The notes under the pieces were generated by a model, which saw nothing but the letters and a program-made list of their open reading frames with translations, had not been told where the DNA came from and made no database searches. A stretch of DNA of 64,000 nucleotides from Ehretia macrophylla (taxonomy: Eukaryota; Streptophyta; Magnoliopsida; Boraginales; Ehretiaceae): the NCBI GenBank assembly GCA_037974665.1, contig CM075778.1, positions 26,292,001 to 26,356,000 of the forward strand, written 5' to 3'. A program made the translations under genes and the position numbers. This document shows positions 50,611 through 63,119 of the stretch, one piece after another. The stretch's first letter is position 1, and the number at the start of each line of letters is the position of its first letter.

Positions 50611-50897
50611 AGTAGAGTTTGTAGAAATCATAAGGGGAGGAGACCTTAGGTGGTGGATTAGATTAGTGAATCACCTAAAAAACTTTGCGTTTAATTTTAT
50701 ATATATTGCATATGATCTTGTGTTTGATTTATTGCACAATCTCACTATTATTTGTATTACACACGAAGTGTTTGATAAATTGCCTAAGTGAATATAGTAG
50801 TCGAATTTAATAATTTTTAAAGTAGTGATTTGCCTCCATGAGCCTAATTCACCTCCTCTCTGAGGCTCATTTAGACTATCTGGCACTTTCGGCATCA
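50611..50897 (+). repeat. LTR-like segment, right part (unit 3)
   Basis: Equivalent of 11457-11745. No coding sequence. Confidence 0.3.
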
Positions 50898-52011
50898 CAT
50901 TTCAATAAGCCGCAAAATTTCTTTCAATCTCTTCAATAACCCATTTTGGTAGCATGAAAATATTACACCAATAAGTTGGAATGCTTCTCAGGAGAGAGTT
51001 AAGAGTTGTAATCTACTTGCATAAAAAAGCCAATTAGTTGTCCAATGATCAATCTTGGCTGTCATTTTAGCAACAAAAGCACTACAAGTAAGTTTATTCA
51101 GTCTTCCAGTTATCAAAGGAATACCAAGGTACCACACAAGTAGGCTACCCTATTTAACTCCCAACGATTCACAAATATCGTGCTTACAACTATCAGAGCA
51201 TCTTGCAAAATAAATTTCACTTTTGGCAGTGTTAAACTAGAGACCAGACATCTTGAAGAAGATGTTGATGGCTCTTAATGAGTTCAATGGAACTGGGGTT
51301 GGCCTTAGAAAAGATGAGAATATCATCCGAAAAGGCAAGGTGGTTGAGCTTGATTTTCTTTCACTTGGGATGAAAACCGAATCCCTTCAGCTTGCTACAC
51401 TGAATATGAAGTTGAGATAAAACCTCCATGACGATCACAAATATATATAGCGGGATTAGGTCTCCTTGTCTAAGGCCTTTTTTCCCTGAAAGAGTCCCTT
51501 CATTTGATCATTTATAATAATCGAATAAGATGAGGAAGTAATGCACATGTTGATCCAATTGATAAACTCCCCAGGGAAGTCAAAAGCAGCAAGGCTTGAT
51601 TGGATGAATTTCCAGTTGACTGAGTCATAGGCTTTCATGATATCGAATTTGATGGTGCATCTAGAGCTAGTGTGATTTCTACCATAGTTTCTAACCAATT
51701 CCTATGCAATAAGTATATTATCCACAATATTGGAAATAGAGTTTCTATCCTGCTGCTCTTTGATGACTTTCTGGAAATAGGCTGTAGTAAGGTCATATTC
51801 CTTAAGCCAATTGATTCTTGCTTTTTTGTGTAACATGGATTCTTAATATGTCAAAGCTTCTATCAGTTGTCTTCCCAATTCAGTTTCCTTGTTAACAAGA
51901 CTATGATCATGGGATGAACTCAAAAAGAGGCATTGAGTAGCTTCAAGCTCAGCTTTGATCGAAGAGATAGATGTACTAATAGCCACGAAATACAAATTCT
52001 AAATGTTAAGA
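50898..52011 (-). mobile_element. LINE reverse transcriptase fragment (unit 3)
   Basis: Third copy of the LINE piece. KAYDSVNW lies in the open stretch 51456-51698. A 3-bp deletion near 51273 (GGCTCTTAATG) and other small changes distinguish it. Its substitutions follow unit 1. Confidence 0.88.
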
Positions 52012-52507
52012 TAACTAAAGTTCCATCTTAAAACCAATTAGTGTCAAGTGGAGTAGTCCAGGATCTTATAAGGTGGCCTTGAAGTTTCTACCTTTTCGAT
52101 GTGAGAGAATAATATATTCTAACACTTCCCTTCACATGTAACCTAATTTGAAAGGGGTCACACGTGGAAGACTGAACACTCGTGGACCTAATTTTGAGAT
52201 GGTCGCACTTGAAAGATTGAATACAAATGGTAGATTAACACATGTGGAAGATTGAAGATGTGTGGAACATGATACACTCGAAAGATTGAACACAAGTTGA
52301 CCTGCTCTGAGATAGTTCAAACACGGATGAATAAAACTGGACCAAAGGGCCCAGCTCTGATACCATGCACATCTGTTAATTCAATGATTGACTGAATCAC
52401 TAGCTTTTCACTGTCTTTTCCCAAAGGTAAAATGTGATAAAGCAATAGATTTCTCATGATGATAAGAACAAATATTCTTAGCACACATATGAGTGAAAAT
52501 ACTAGTA
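52012..52507 (-). mobile_element. Reversed small retroelement remnant (unit 3)
   Basis: As 28967-29463; GCTCTGATACCA at 52354-52365. Confidence 0.45.
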
Positions 52508-53454
52508 TATAGGATGGCACCAGATAGGGTTAAAATTTGAATCTGATGGGTATCCAACTCGATTATAACCAGTTTATTAAAATGATGGAGTATCCATTAG
52601 AGTTTGATTTTTATAAGTGCTTACCGACGGATACTCCGATAGGGTTTTGTAATAATAATTAAAAAACCCCTAAACTCGAAAATTCGATTATTGATTTAGT
52701 AAATAATAAATTAATAAAAATATTTATATAATAAATATAATATATTGTTTAAGAAAATTATAATTTTTTAATATTGATCCAAAAGTAACAGTTGTGAACT
52801 TATTGCCCAACTCTTATTATTAATTAATTGTTGACCTTGATAATTTATGTTTACCTATTGTTTTAGCTAGTTTAACAGATATAGCCGCTTAATTGCTTAA
52901 GTTCTCCAACCTCCTAAGTGACCACGTTCCAAACTCTCAATCCTCGTTATCACACGCAAATTGAATGTACTGTACAACTTTTTTTTTATGCATCATACTT
53001 GGTTTGTTTGCATGTCTTTCATCTTGCCATTCAATACTAAATAAGATGAAAGATTCAATTCACAAATCTAATTAAGAAGATAAAAAATTCAAACATGTGA
53101 ATAAGATTAGTCTAGATTTTGTTTAATTTTTTATTATGTTTAGATTAGTTTAAGCTTGTTTATGGACAAAAAAATTAATTTATTATTTCTAATTTTATTG
53201 AAATTGGTCATTATTTTCATATTTGTTTTAATTGTTTTTATAAACATTTTGAGGTTTTCTTTTAAAAAATATTTTTTCTATTCTATAACGGGTTGGGTCG
53301 GGTACTTGCAGGTTTTTGAATGTTTAACAGGTTTGGGTTTGGTAAGCAAAATTGAAACCTGACGTGTTTTCGTTATGGGTTTGAAAAAAATAATTTAAAC
53401 GGGTTTAGGTTTGATTTTACAAATTTTAGCGAGTACCCGACCCGTTGCCATTTC
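52508..53454. mobile_element. hAT-like non-autonomous element (unit 3)
   Basis: About 947 bp, same ends and flanking TACTAGTA / TACTAGCA as unit 2. Confidence 0.6.
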
Positions 53455-53673
53455 TACTAGCATGTCAATATTCTTACCCAAAGGTAAGGGTGATGATGTA
53501 ATAGATTTCTCACTATCATAGTCATATATTACTTGCATTATTGAAATTATAGATAGCTTCCAATTATAGTATAAGTTTAATATCTGAAAATTGACTTTCA
53601 TGTACTCATCATGATGATGAATTTTTTATGTGTAATATATAATATAACCTTTTTTACATGACAAACCAAGATA

Positions 53674-54003
53674 TGTTATAAAAATACGATGTTGTGGATA
53701 TTTATCATTATGACTTATCAAGATGAAGAGATTTATTCATAGGATAATTGCCTAAGTGGAAGATTACTACAATTGTTGGTCAAAGATGCTTATTGGATTC
53801 TTGTATAGTGAAGATTATTATATGTATATGGAATGTGATGTAAATGTGATGTAATGAGTATGTCATCAAGATGGGAGAAAACTCTATAAATAGAGGGAGT
53901 TTGTGAGAAGGATATACACTTGAAGAAATCAACAATCTTACTCTCTCAAATTCTCTCTTGTTTTAGTATGACTTTCTTAGTATTTATGTTTTAGTTTATA
54001 ACA
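53674..54003 (+). repeat. 5' LTR of Ale-like element (unit 3)
   Basis: 330 bp, TGTTATAAAAATACG to TTTATAACA. Confidence 0.86.
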
Positions 54004-56286
54004 CGTTATCAACACGAAGCTCTGCCGAAGTAGCAACCAACGAAGTATCCAACCACATCATTATCAAAGGTACATATAATTCTTCCCTTTTCAATTACCT
54101 TTTGATTATATGTTATAGATTAGTTAATATATTACAATCATGGAGTTAGCGAAGTTTAACCTCTCTAAAAGTATAAATAACTAGACTTTGGACATTAAAA
54201 TTTAATATTTAACCAAATGAACTTTTGCTCGGACTTGCAAATTTTGGACATAAAATTCCGTCACTCAAAGGAATGTCGGATTGATCTTTGGACCTAATTA
54301 CCATTGCTCACAAGGATGTTGAAATTGTTATTGGACTAAATTTTTCTTGTTCCCGATTTGATTATAACTTATTACTAACTTTTTTGACTATATCCTAACA
54401 TTATTTATATCTAACACTAACTTTTCTTACAGATCTAACATTTATTTATATCTAACTTCTCACTACCTTTTCTAACAATTTTAACATTATTTATGTCTAA
54501 CTTATCACTAACTTCTCTTACAATTCTAATCAAACTTAATAATTATTTATATCTAACTATTTTGGTATTGAACCCAAATGGAAGCCCTATGACGATAGAT
54601 ATCTTGGTGATGGAAACCCTTTTGCAAAGATTATAGTGGTCAATATTAAGATGATATATATGAGTATGCAAAAGGATGTGTTGTACACGTTTCTTGTAAG
54701 ACACGTAGACATTTAGTTAATCTACCCATATGACTATATGAGGTAATGATTTGATTTGTGTTGGAATTATCTTCTACTGCAGCATAGTGCTATTCCTTTT
54801 ATGTTATATCCAAATAAGTAAATAGATAAACATTGTCTACTTATGCTTAAAATCATATTTTACAGTATTTCTTACATATTATGTGTTATGTTAAAATATT
54901 ATAATCTTATTTTCAGTCACCGATTTAGTATTTCAAGTCTTATTTTGTAATCCGAAAAAAAAAATAAGCTGAACAAAGAGCTCGCTAGATACAATCTATT
55001 CCACTTTATTGGAAAGATCTGTTGTATTTTTTTATGATAGTCAAAATTAAAGAAATGTGACAAAAGAAAGACAAAGAGAAGTAAACAAAAGATGGTAGAC
55101 AAAAGTTAAAGGTGACAATGATGATATTTAATATAATAATGGTTGATTTACCATGATTTGTAGGATACATTCTTGAGCTGTAATAAACTGTATAGTTAAA
55201 ACTCATATCAGTGGTTACTGTTCATGCAGTATTATTCATGACACTGTTGAAATAGTAACTGTCGATGTTTACTATTCACATAATACTATTCATATTATAC
55301 TGTTCACGTGGTACTATTCACACCCATTACTATTCACGGCACTGTTTATGTGACCAAACAATTAGGGTTTGACCCAATACCCTATTTATTCTTTCTCTCC
55401 CTCATTGTGCCGCACTCTCCGCTTTTTCATCATCTTTCTCTCATCCTCTCCCTCACCTTCAACACCGAGAAAAAAAAACTAGAGATTAGCAATGGATGAG
55501 TGCAGGGATGTAGTTCAAATTTTTATATGTATATTATTTATGATCCTTATTTATTTTTTTATTTTTGTCAAGATTGTAATTTTGAATATAAATGTGAAAC
55601 TTGATTAAATTATAACAATAAGGATCTATATCATAGATCTAAATCTTTTGGTAAAAATAATTGTATTTTAGATGGTTGAATTTTGAGATTTCGATTAAAC
55701 TCTTGTACTTTAATCTTTATTTCATTTGTAACCCATTAATCGTTTGGAGCTATTGAACGGTGTCATATTATTCTCAATATCCACTTGCAATTTATAACTT
55801 GGAGTTATATGATTTTATGTTCTTATATATAATTTTATTGTAGTATAATGAACAAAATAAATGTATTTTACTCGATGAATATATTTTTAACATTATTATT
55901 CCTATGAATATAGCAATTGACACGGTTGTTGCCATGAATGTTATTGTAATATCGGCCTTATTCAATATATTTTATGGCCTTGTAATAGTTTAAATAATCC
56001 TACTCTATATATGAGTTTTCTCATACAACTCTATGAGCAGTTGAGAAAAGATATAGTGATCCTAGTTTTTCCACGCGTTGAAATGATCACTTGTGTGGTA
56101 TGGGTGTCACGGTAATTAAATGAATTCATGAAAAATTCTTATGAACACCCACTAATGAACCATAAGATATTGGATCCAAAGTATTCTATACTTTGACATG
56201 ATATGAGAAGAATTATTGCAAAGTCATATGTGCACCGATTAAAGAATCAAAGGATTTTGTTACCAAATAACTTTTCATGTACTGCT

Positions 56287-57335
56287 TGTGCCCAAGGAAA
56301 ATTAATTAAAAGTCCATCCCTTATTAAAATTGATATCAGAAATTATGTATTTTGAGAAATGCTTCAAAGGGATATATACGAGTCTATTATTCTATCATGT
56401 GAATCATTTTGATATTTTATCAATCGATACCCCAATATTATAATCACATGTGAAAATATTATCTACTTCGAATGCGGCAAGTAAGAATACATTATTAAAA
56501 GATAAATAGTAACCCCATGTGAACAGTATCGTGAATAATACTGTTTGAATAATGGAGTCGCCGGGTACTGCTTGAATAGTAGCGTGCTGGGTACTATACA
56601 AATAGTGACGCGTAAATAATAACCACATAGTCACTATGGGCACAATTTTCGGATTTATACAATCAAGATAACTCATCTTGATAATAAAGAAAAATTTACT
56701 TCCCACTCATTTAATGATAGTGTATATTGGGATTTGTGTTGAGCATTATGTGACTCACACACATATGATTTAGTTGAAACCTTTATCAAATACTTGCAGT
56801 AATTCCTAAGCCAATATTATTACTGACTAAGTCTGGTCCTGTTGAGGACAGAGGTATCATATGTTGTAACATTTATTCAAACAAAGTCAACCGTTTGAAT
56901 TATATACTCCCCATTATTCGAATATTATCTAAGGATGTTTTGTGCAATGTATGTTTCTGTTATTCCCCCACAAGCGCATAAAGATGGGTTTATAAAAGAA
57001 ACTGAGAATTTATGAAACCCCATCAAATATTATATTGGGACATTGAAGGGATCTGTTTCAATAGCATATTTTGCTAATTAATGAAATGATATTCTCAGTA
57101 TCAGAGGGAGAAAAACAAAAGATGGAACAATAAATATTTCTATGGCAAGTTTATCATATTGATCCTCGTATAAAATGTATTCCCAGATGCAAAGATTGTG
57201 ACTAAAGTCACACATATCAGCTTTAATTGCTCCTATATATTAGAATTGATGTTTCAATTAAAACACATATAAAGAAATAACGTCTACTACACACCAAAAT
57301 GGTGGTATACATATCGGTTCCATAGATAAAGGAGC
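56287..57335 (+). pseudogene. Copia integrase remnant (unit 3)
   Basis: Same motif order as 16167-17215, interrupted by stops. A 1-bp loss in the CTTGCAGCTAATTGCTAG stretch present in units 1 and 2 (here CTTGCAGTAATTCCTAAG) destroys the LQLIARP block further. Confidence 0.78.
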
Positions 57336-58383
57336 AAAATATGCGAGTTGACATTTTTAGATTATTTGATATCTTGCAGATGTCAAAACAAGGAATTGAA
57401 AATATAACTGAGAAATATTACTCCACGAAAGTATCATGTAGCTGAAAATGATGTGAATATTAAAAGTATTGAGACTAAAGAGATCTTACTCAGTTAAATT
57501 ACTCCTAGAAATGAATGTAACCGACAATATAAATTGATCATGATCAACTTTTAAAAACTGCAGTAGCTACTTTTATGAAAGAAATCGAGGATCTTAAATT
57601 ACAAGTCCACTAAAGAATGTCGACAAATAAATGATTGGCCAATATAATCAATGAGATGCAATCCAGGCATAAAATGAGTGCATATGACATATGTATGACT
57701 GCTCAAATACTCATTGAAATGACATATGTATGGTTGATAAAATGCTTATTGAAATGACATATGTCTAGTTGTTGAAATGCACATGAAATATGTATAGTTG
57801 TTGATGGGATTGAGGGGGAGCATTGTACGAAATCAATCCCACATCACTATGAGAAATTTCAGGGAATTAATCATAATAGTTGGCTTTCCCTTAAATTGTT
57901 TAAAGGCAAACAAGGAATGAGTTAGTACACTTTGTGATTATACCTTGGTGTATATTGTCCGGGAAAATCATATTGATATTAGCCTGGTAATTTTGAAAAA
58001 GGACTTCATATGCGTCTTATGAATATGATAATAGTTTACCTGTATAAATCACATGATAATATTATTGAAGTCTCAAAAAGACTCTATATATGTTGGAAGC
58101 ATATATTTATGTGATAATGATATTTAAGTCTTGGAAGGACTTTATATGCCTGAAGTATATATTCACGTGATAATAATATTTATATTGAAGTCCTAGAAGG
58201 ACTATATATGCTTGAAGCATATGAATGAAAATCTTAAGAAATTTATTTGATTACAAAGATCTTTATATAGAAGAAAACATTCTCGGAGAATGAGATAGAA
58301 TTTTCTTAGAATATTATGATATCATGACATATTTGGTTCTGATTATCATATGCATTTGTTATATATGTTGATAAATACTATAA

Positions 58384-58830
58384 GGACTCATCAAGAGTTA
58401 TTGGTCTCGAAGCACCGTATTTGAGTACAATTAATTCACTAAAATATCTTATTGATAATACAATATAGTATATTGTGTTTTGGTTAATTTGTTGGCCAGG
58501 TATAGTGCAGCTCAAATGTGAAGGGTCGTGCTACATATGTGGAATATCACATATGAACTTATCTTATTCAAGGGCATTAAAATCATCATATGTCGGCCCT
58601 ACAGATTCCAACTATTTACCTGACCCCCACAAAGTAAGATCACAGATAGCCTATGTATTCACTTGTGGGGACAAGTATTTCGTGGCGATGCGTTAAACAT
58701 GTCATGAATGTTGCATCTTGAAATCATGCTAAGATTATGACAATTCATATGACTAGTTGAGAATTTATATAATTGAGATCTGTCACCCATGAGTCATGTT
58801 GCACTGAGGGGGAGAAGGTATTTTTGCGCT
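58384..58830 (+). pseudogene. Copia RT end and RNase H remnant (unit 3)
   Basis: Open piece 58475-58696 contains LSYSRALKSS and YLPDPHKVRSQIAYVFTCG, the best preserved RNase H match of the three copies; no functional domain remains. Confidence 0.83.
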
Positions 58831-59296
58831 GTACTCTTTTTCCTTCACCAAGGTTTTTTCCCACTGGATTTTTCCTGGTAAGGTTTTAACGAGGTAGACC
58901 AAATACGAGTATGTCACACTGAGATTCTATTTGAATTCAAGATAGACGTGGTACAAGTTCTCATCAAATTCAGTAAAGTAAAAATGTTACTAGAGCGTAC
59001 ACAAAAAGGCATTGCCCCTGATGAACTAGCTATCAAAATTGGCATGTGTCAACTTTGTGATCATTATTGATATATTCACATGAGGGAGAGTCTTATACGC
59101 CCTACACTCTTTTTTCCTTTGCATAAAAAATATCCCAATGGGTTTTCCTACCAAGGTTTTTAATGAGGCAGCTCAAGAAGCGTATATTAAGAATATCGTA
59201 CTCTTTTTCCTTCACTAAGATTTTTATCCCACTGGATTTTTTCTTAGTAAGGGTTTTACGAGGCATATTCTTAAAGAATGAATATCCAAGGGGGAG

Positions 59297-59946
59297 TGTT
59301 ATGAAAATACGATATTGTGGATATTCATCGTTATGTACTTGTCAAGATGAATAGATTTATTCATAGGATCCTTGCCTAAGTGGAAGATTACTGCAATTGT
59401 TGGTCAAGGATGCTTAGGGTATCTTCAATGGGAGATATTATTCACAAAAACTTACTATTTTGGAAAATTTTTAGAGACCCGAGTCTCTATTTTAACTCAA
59501 ATCTCTAATGGGGCCCACCACATTTTAGAGATTTACACCAATTTAGAGAACCAATTTACTTTTTTTACACCGAATTTAGAGACACGAAAAGTGATTGAGT
59601 CTCTATTTTGGTGTAAATCTCTAAAAAGTGGTGGGTCATATTGGAGATTTGAGTTAAAATAGAGACCCGGGTCTCTAAAAATTACCAAAAATAGTAAGTT
59701 TTTGTGAATAATATCTCCCATTAGAGATACCCTTATAGGATTTTTGTATAATGGAGATTATTATATGTATATAGAATGTGATGTAAATGTAATATAATGA
59801 GTATGTCATCAAGATGGTAGAAAACTTTATAAATAGAGGGAGTTTGTAAGAAGGATATACACTTGAAAAAATCAATAATAATGCTCTCTCAAATTCTCTC
59901 TTGTTCTAGTATTACTTTCTTAGTATTTATGTTTTAGTTTATAACA
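59297..59946 (+). repeat. 3' LTR of Ale-like element with MITE (unit 3)
   Basis: 650 bp including the MITE at 59417-59732; ends TATAACA followed by AGATA. Confidence 0.85.
59417..59732. mobile_element. Hairpin MITE, Tourist-like (unit 3)
   Basis: 316 bp, TTA at 59414-59416 and 59733-59735; foldback structure as in the other units. Confidence 0.9.
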
Positions 59947-61251
59947 AGATAAAAGTTTTCAACCATTTATAGTTTTTTGGATAGATTTACTTTCACGTTG
60001 ATAGTAATATTGACTTCTTGAGAATGTTGCATAAATCATAAGATTGACATTTTTGTCTCCCAATAATATGATTTTGTGAAGAAAAAAAATCTAGATAATA
60101 GTGGAAGCAAATTAAAATTTTATTTTACCTTCATTTTTACTTGAAGGATATATGAAGTACGTACTCTTAATATTGCTGAGAGTAAGTATGCCAAGTATTT
60201 GTGCGTTTTATACCATATTTTATCAATAAAGGTAAGAAGTCGTATCAATGTCAATAAGGTATATTGAATGTATGATTTAGTTCAATACTTTCTCATTCTT
60301 ACTTTTGCATATGACAAATTTAGTCCGGGGTTCCTAATTCTAGAAGTTTTCATGGAAAGATGCAAGAGATTAGAATGAATTTTTAATGAAGAAATGCAAG
60401 AGATCATAATGAATTTTTAGATCTTTTGCTATATTTATATATCCATTTTTTGGAGTTTTTCTCATATAATTGAAGGAATAGCATTTTTGGGATTTAATTA
60501 AAGGATTAGTTTTTCTCTGAATTATACATTGATATTATTTGTTTGATTTAGTTGTTTTATTGAGGATTAGAGCCTTGCGGGTTTAGAAAAATTTATCTTT
60601 CTGAGTTCACGACAATCTCGTTTCCGAATTTTATCCGAACAAATTTGAGGGCAGGACATAGTATCTTCTTTCCTAGGGAGAAATTTTTGAAGCTGAATGT
60701 ATATCATGACTTAAGAGGAACAAATCTTTGACAGGATTGTTCTTGATGTTAAGGAGAATATTGTTCTTCAATGTAAATATAAAATAGGATTTAATTTTGT
60801 GTAGAGATTGGTAGATTAGTGTAATGCTAATCTGATTTCTTTTTAATATTTCATGAGAATGAAGAAAAAAAAATGATTGAGAATCAAGAAAAAGAAAAGT
60901 TAAAAACGTATCAAACAGTGGATTCAATCAAGAAAATAAATAGAAGAAATAATTCAAGAAATTATTTTGCATATCAATTATGAATGAATTTAGACAAGAA
61001 GAAGTAGTTAATCAGAGATAGGACTCTGAAAAGATTATAATTTAACAACCGACCATGTAAGAATTTGAGTCCTTGTGAGTTTAGTGTTTCCTAATACATT
61101 ATACTAGATTGCATCACAAGTTACAGAAGTCTATATATATATATATCCCAAGCTAGCTCTAATTCAGCATTACAAACCTAGTTAAGATTGTGAGTTGCAG
61201 TATTAATTATAGACATCAAGAGAGTGATTTGTTTTGTGAGATTTGTTGATA
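59947..61251 (+). promoter_or_regulatory. Upstream region of NAC copy 4
   Basis: AT-rich DNA without a convincing gene. It shares the short TA run (61132-61146) and CCCAAGCTAGCTC with copy 3. Confidence 0.45.
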
Positions 61252-62475
61252 ATGATCGTAGGAAGAGCAAAGATGAGTATTAAAATTCCTGAAGGTTTTC
61301 AATTCGCACCTTCGGATCAAGAATTGCTTATGTCATACAGGAGGAGAAGGCTATTGGGGCACCCATTGCCCTGGGATGGGATCCTTGAAAGAGACCTCTA
61401 CGGCGAAAAAGCAAATCCTTGGGAGATTTTCACTGAAGATGATCCTTGGAACATCCCAATTACTGATGATGATGACGATTCGAGCAAGGGTAATAAGAAG
61501 ACTATCTATGTGTTTACTAAAGTGTCCAAGGTTGGGCGGCAGGGTAATAAGAACGTTATCCGAACAGCGGGTTGCGGTAAATGGCATGGACAGACAGGGT
61601 CGAAAGATATCATGAAAGGGAAACCGAAAACCAAAATAGGCTTCAAAAGGATGTTCACGTTTAAGTCGAGTAAGAAAGATTTAGATGGAAAAGGGCATTG
61701 GATTATGCATGAATATTCTCTTTCGGATGCTGGCTTGATAGACATTGGAAGCACGGACTACGTTGTTTGCAAACTTACAAAGGACGAATCGAAAAACTTC
61801 AAGAAACAACAACATTCTGAAATCTCGCATGATTGTGAAGTTTTGGGCAAGAGGAAATCGCGAGAGGACAATTGTATTCCCCAAGAAGAGAAGACACCGC
61901 GGCGGAGTTGTTCGGATGATCATCAACATCACATGACAATTGGCGTTGATCAACAATGGAGTAATGGAGGAAATCTTCTTCTGGCTACGGAAGCAGAGGT
62001 CCAGATGATCAACAATGGAGTAATGGAAGCTGCAAACAGCTCCATAGAATCGATTCAGAACAAGACACAGAATGATGATGTTAATGTTATGAGACAATGT
62101 GTGTCCAACTTGGGAGACATGTTATTAGCTGACACTCCTGCGGAAAGCTTGCCAAGTGATGATGAACTGAGACGATATGAGTCCAACATGAAACACATTT
62201 TGTTACCAAATAGCCCTGCGGAGTTTGATAGCAGTGCCAAGCCTGATGATATTTCAAACCCAACTGCCATCTTCTCCATGGATGTTGACTTTGGCCCTGC
62301 GGAGCTTGATAGTTTGATGGATCTTTCTCTTGCAGAGTTTGAAAGCTTGCGAGAAAATGATGAAGAATATGCATCCTATATGAATGGCATATCATTAGTA
62401 GATATCCCTGTGGCAGATGACACTTCAAATTTCATGCCAGAATTGTTTCCGGATTCATTGGAGCCGAGTTGCTGA
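61252..62475 (+). CDS. NAC-domain transcription factor, copy 4 (intact frame)
   Basis: 407 codons, intronless, start ATG 61252 (frame open from TTG 61243; alternative ATG 61273). Domain layout as in copy 3: NAC subdomains A-E within residues 12-175, GKRKSR at 199-204, acidic repeated tail. By eye only four bases differ from copy 3 over the coding region, and all change amino acids to arginine: L30R (CTG to AGG, two adjacent bases), W218R and L367R. L30 is the conserved Leu of the YL.R.. stretch in subdomain A, which in NAC proteins lies near the dimer interface, so L30R could impair folding or dimerisation. The LREND tail is shared with copy 2. Nuclear transcription factor role inferred from the family. 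Confidence 0.92.
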   Translation: MIVGRAKMSIKIPEGFQFAPSDQELLMSYRRRRLLGHPLPWDGILERDLYGEKANPWEIFTEDDPWNIPITDDDDDSSKGNKKTIYVFTKVSKVGRQGNKNVIRTAGCGKWHGQTGSKDIMKGKPKTKIGFKRMFTFKSSKKDLDGKGHWIMHEYSLSDAGLIDIGSTDYVVCKLTKDESKNFKKQQHSEISHDCEVLGKRKSREDNCIPQEEKTPRRSCSDDHQHHMTIGVDQQWSNGGNLLLATEAEVQMINNGVMEAANSSIESIQNKTQNDDVNVMRQCVSNLGDMLLADTPAESLPSDDELRRYESNMKHILLPNSPAEFDSSAKPDDISNPTAIFSMDVDFGPAELDSLMDLSLAEFESLRENDEEYASYMNGISLVDIPVADDTSNFMPELFPDSLEPSC

Positions 62476-63119
62476 TGAAGATCTCTCCACAACTACTTGA
62501 TATGCTTCAAATCGTCAAGCTTCTCAAGGAAAAATCAGTCATGAAGAAAGGAAGAGCGCTAATTTGTAATAGATCTTTGATAGTATATAATTTTTCAATC
62601 TAAATTGTAGAACTACGTACAGCTTGATCTTTGACATCATTCGGTGTCAAAGTACGTAGGCAGCTTAATTAAGGGTTCAGCTGCTTATAAATACGATAAC
62701 TATTTTTGTTCAAAGATACAAGGTCGGTTTTGAAGCCTATCCTTCTTGTAAATTCTATCCTCCTTGTAAATTTTGAGCTAGTGACAATAAATTTAATGCA
62801 GTAACATTATCCAATCAGTTTTTATTGTATTTGGTTTGCCCTCCATATCATATGCATTTATGTTGTGAATATTGTCCACTCATAGCCGTTTGTGGATTGC
62901 TTTGGTTTTCACTTTTATACCCTCTGAATTCTGATAGATTGAAAGTTTTATCACTGAAAACAATACAAAAAGCATTGCTTCTCTCCTTCTACTTGCTGCT
63001 TCTTCAACTAGTGTTGTTGTCTGAACCAACGCCAAGAGTCGTTGAGATTGAGTAGAGTTAGAAGCTACCTGAGGAAGATCAACTAATTAAGCCAGCAGTC
63101 AAGAAAATTCAGGCATTTT
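62476..63119 (+). other. NAC copy 4 3' flank: hairpin and poly(A) signal
   Basis: Hairpin at 62629-62652, AATAAA at 62786-62791. Confidence 0.5.

Larger units (their letters stand above)
53674..59946 (+). mobile_element. Decayed Ale/Retrofit-like Copia element (unit 3)
   Basis: 6,273 bp; LTRs 53674-54003 and 59297-59946; AGATA at 53669-53673 and 59947-59951. Closest to the unit 2 copy (shared GATAATTGCC, GATGGGAGAAAAC, GACAAACC where unit 1 differs). The integrase remnant spans about 56287-57335 and the RT/RNase H remnant about 58384-58830, with the same defects as in unit 2. Confidence 0.88.
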
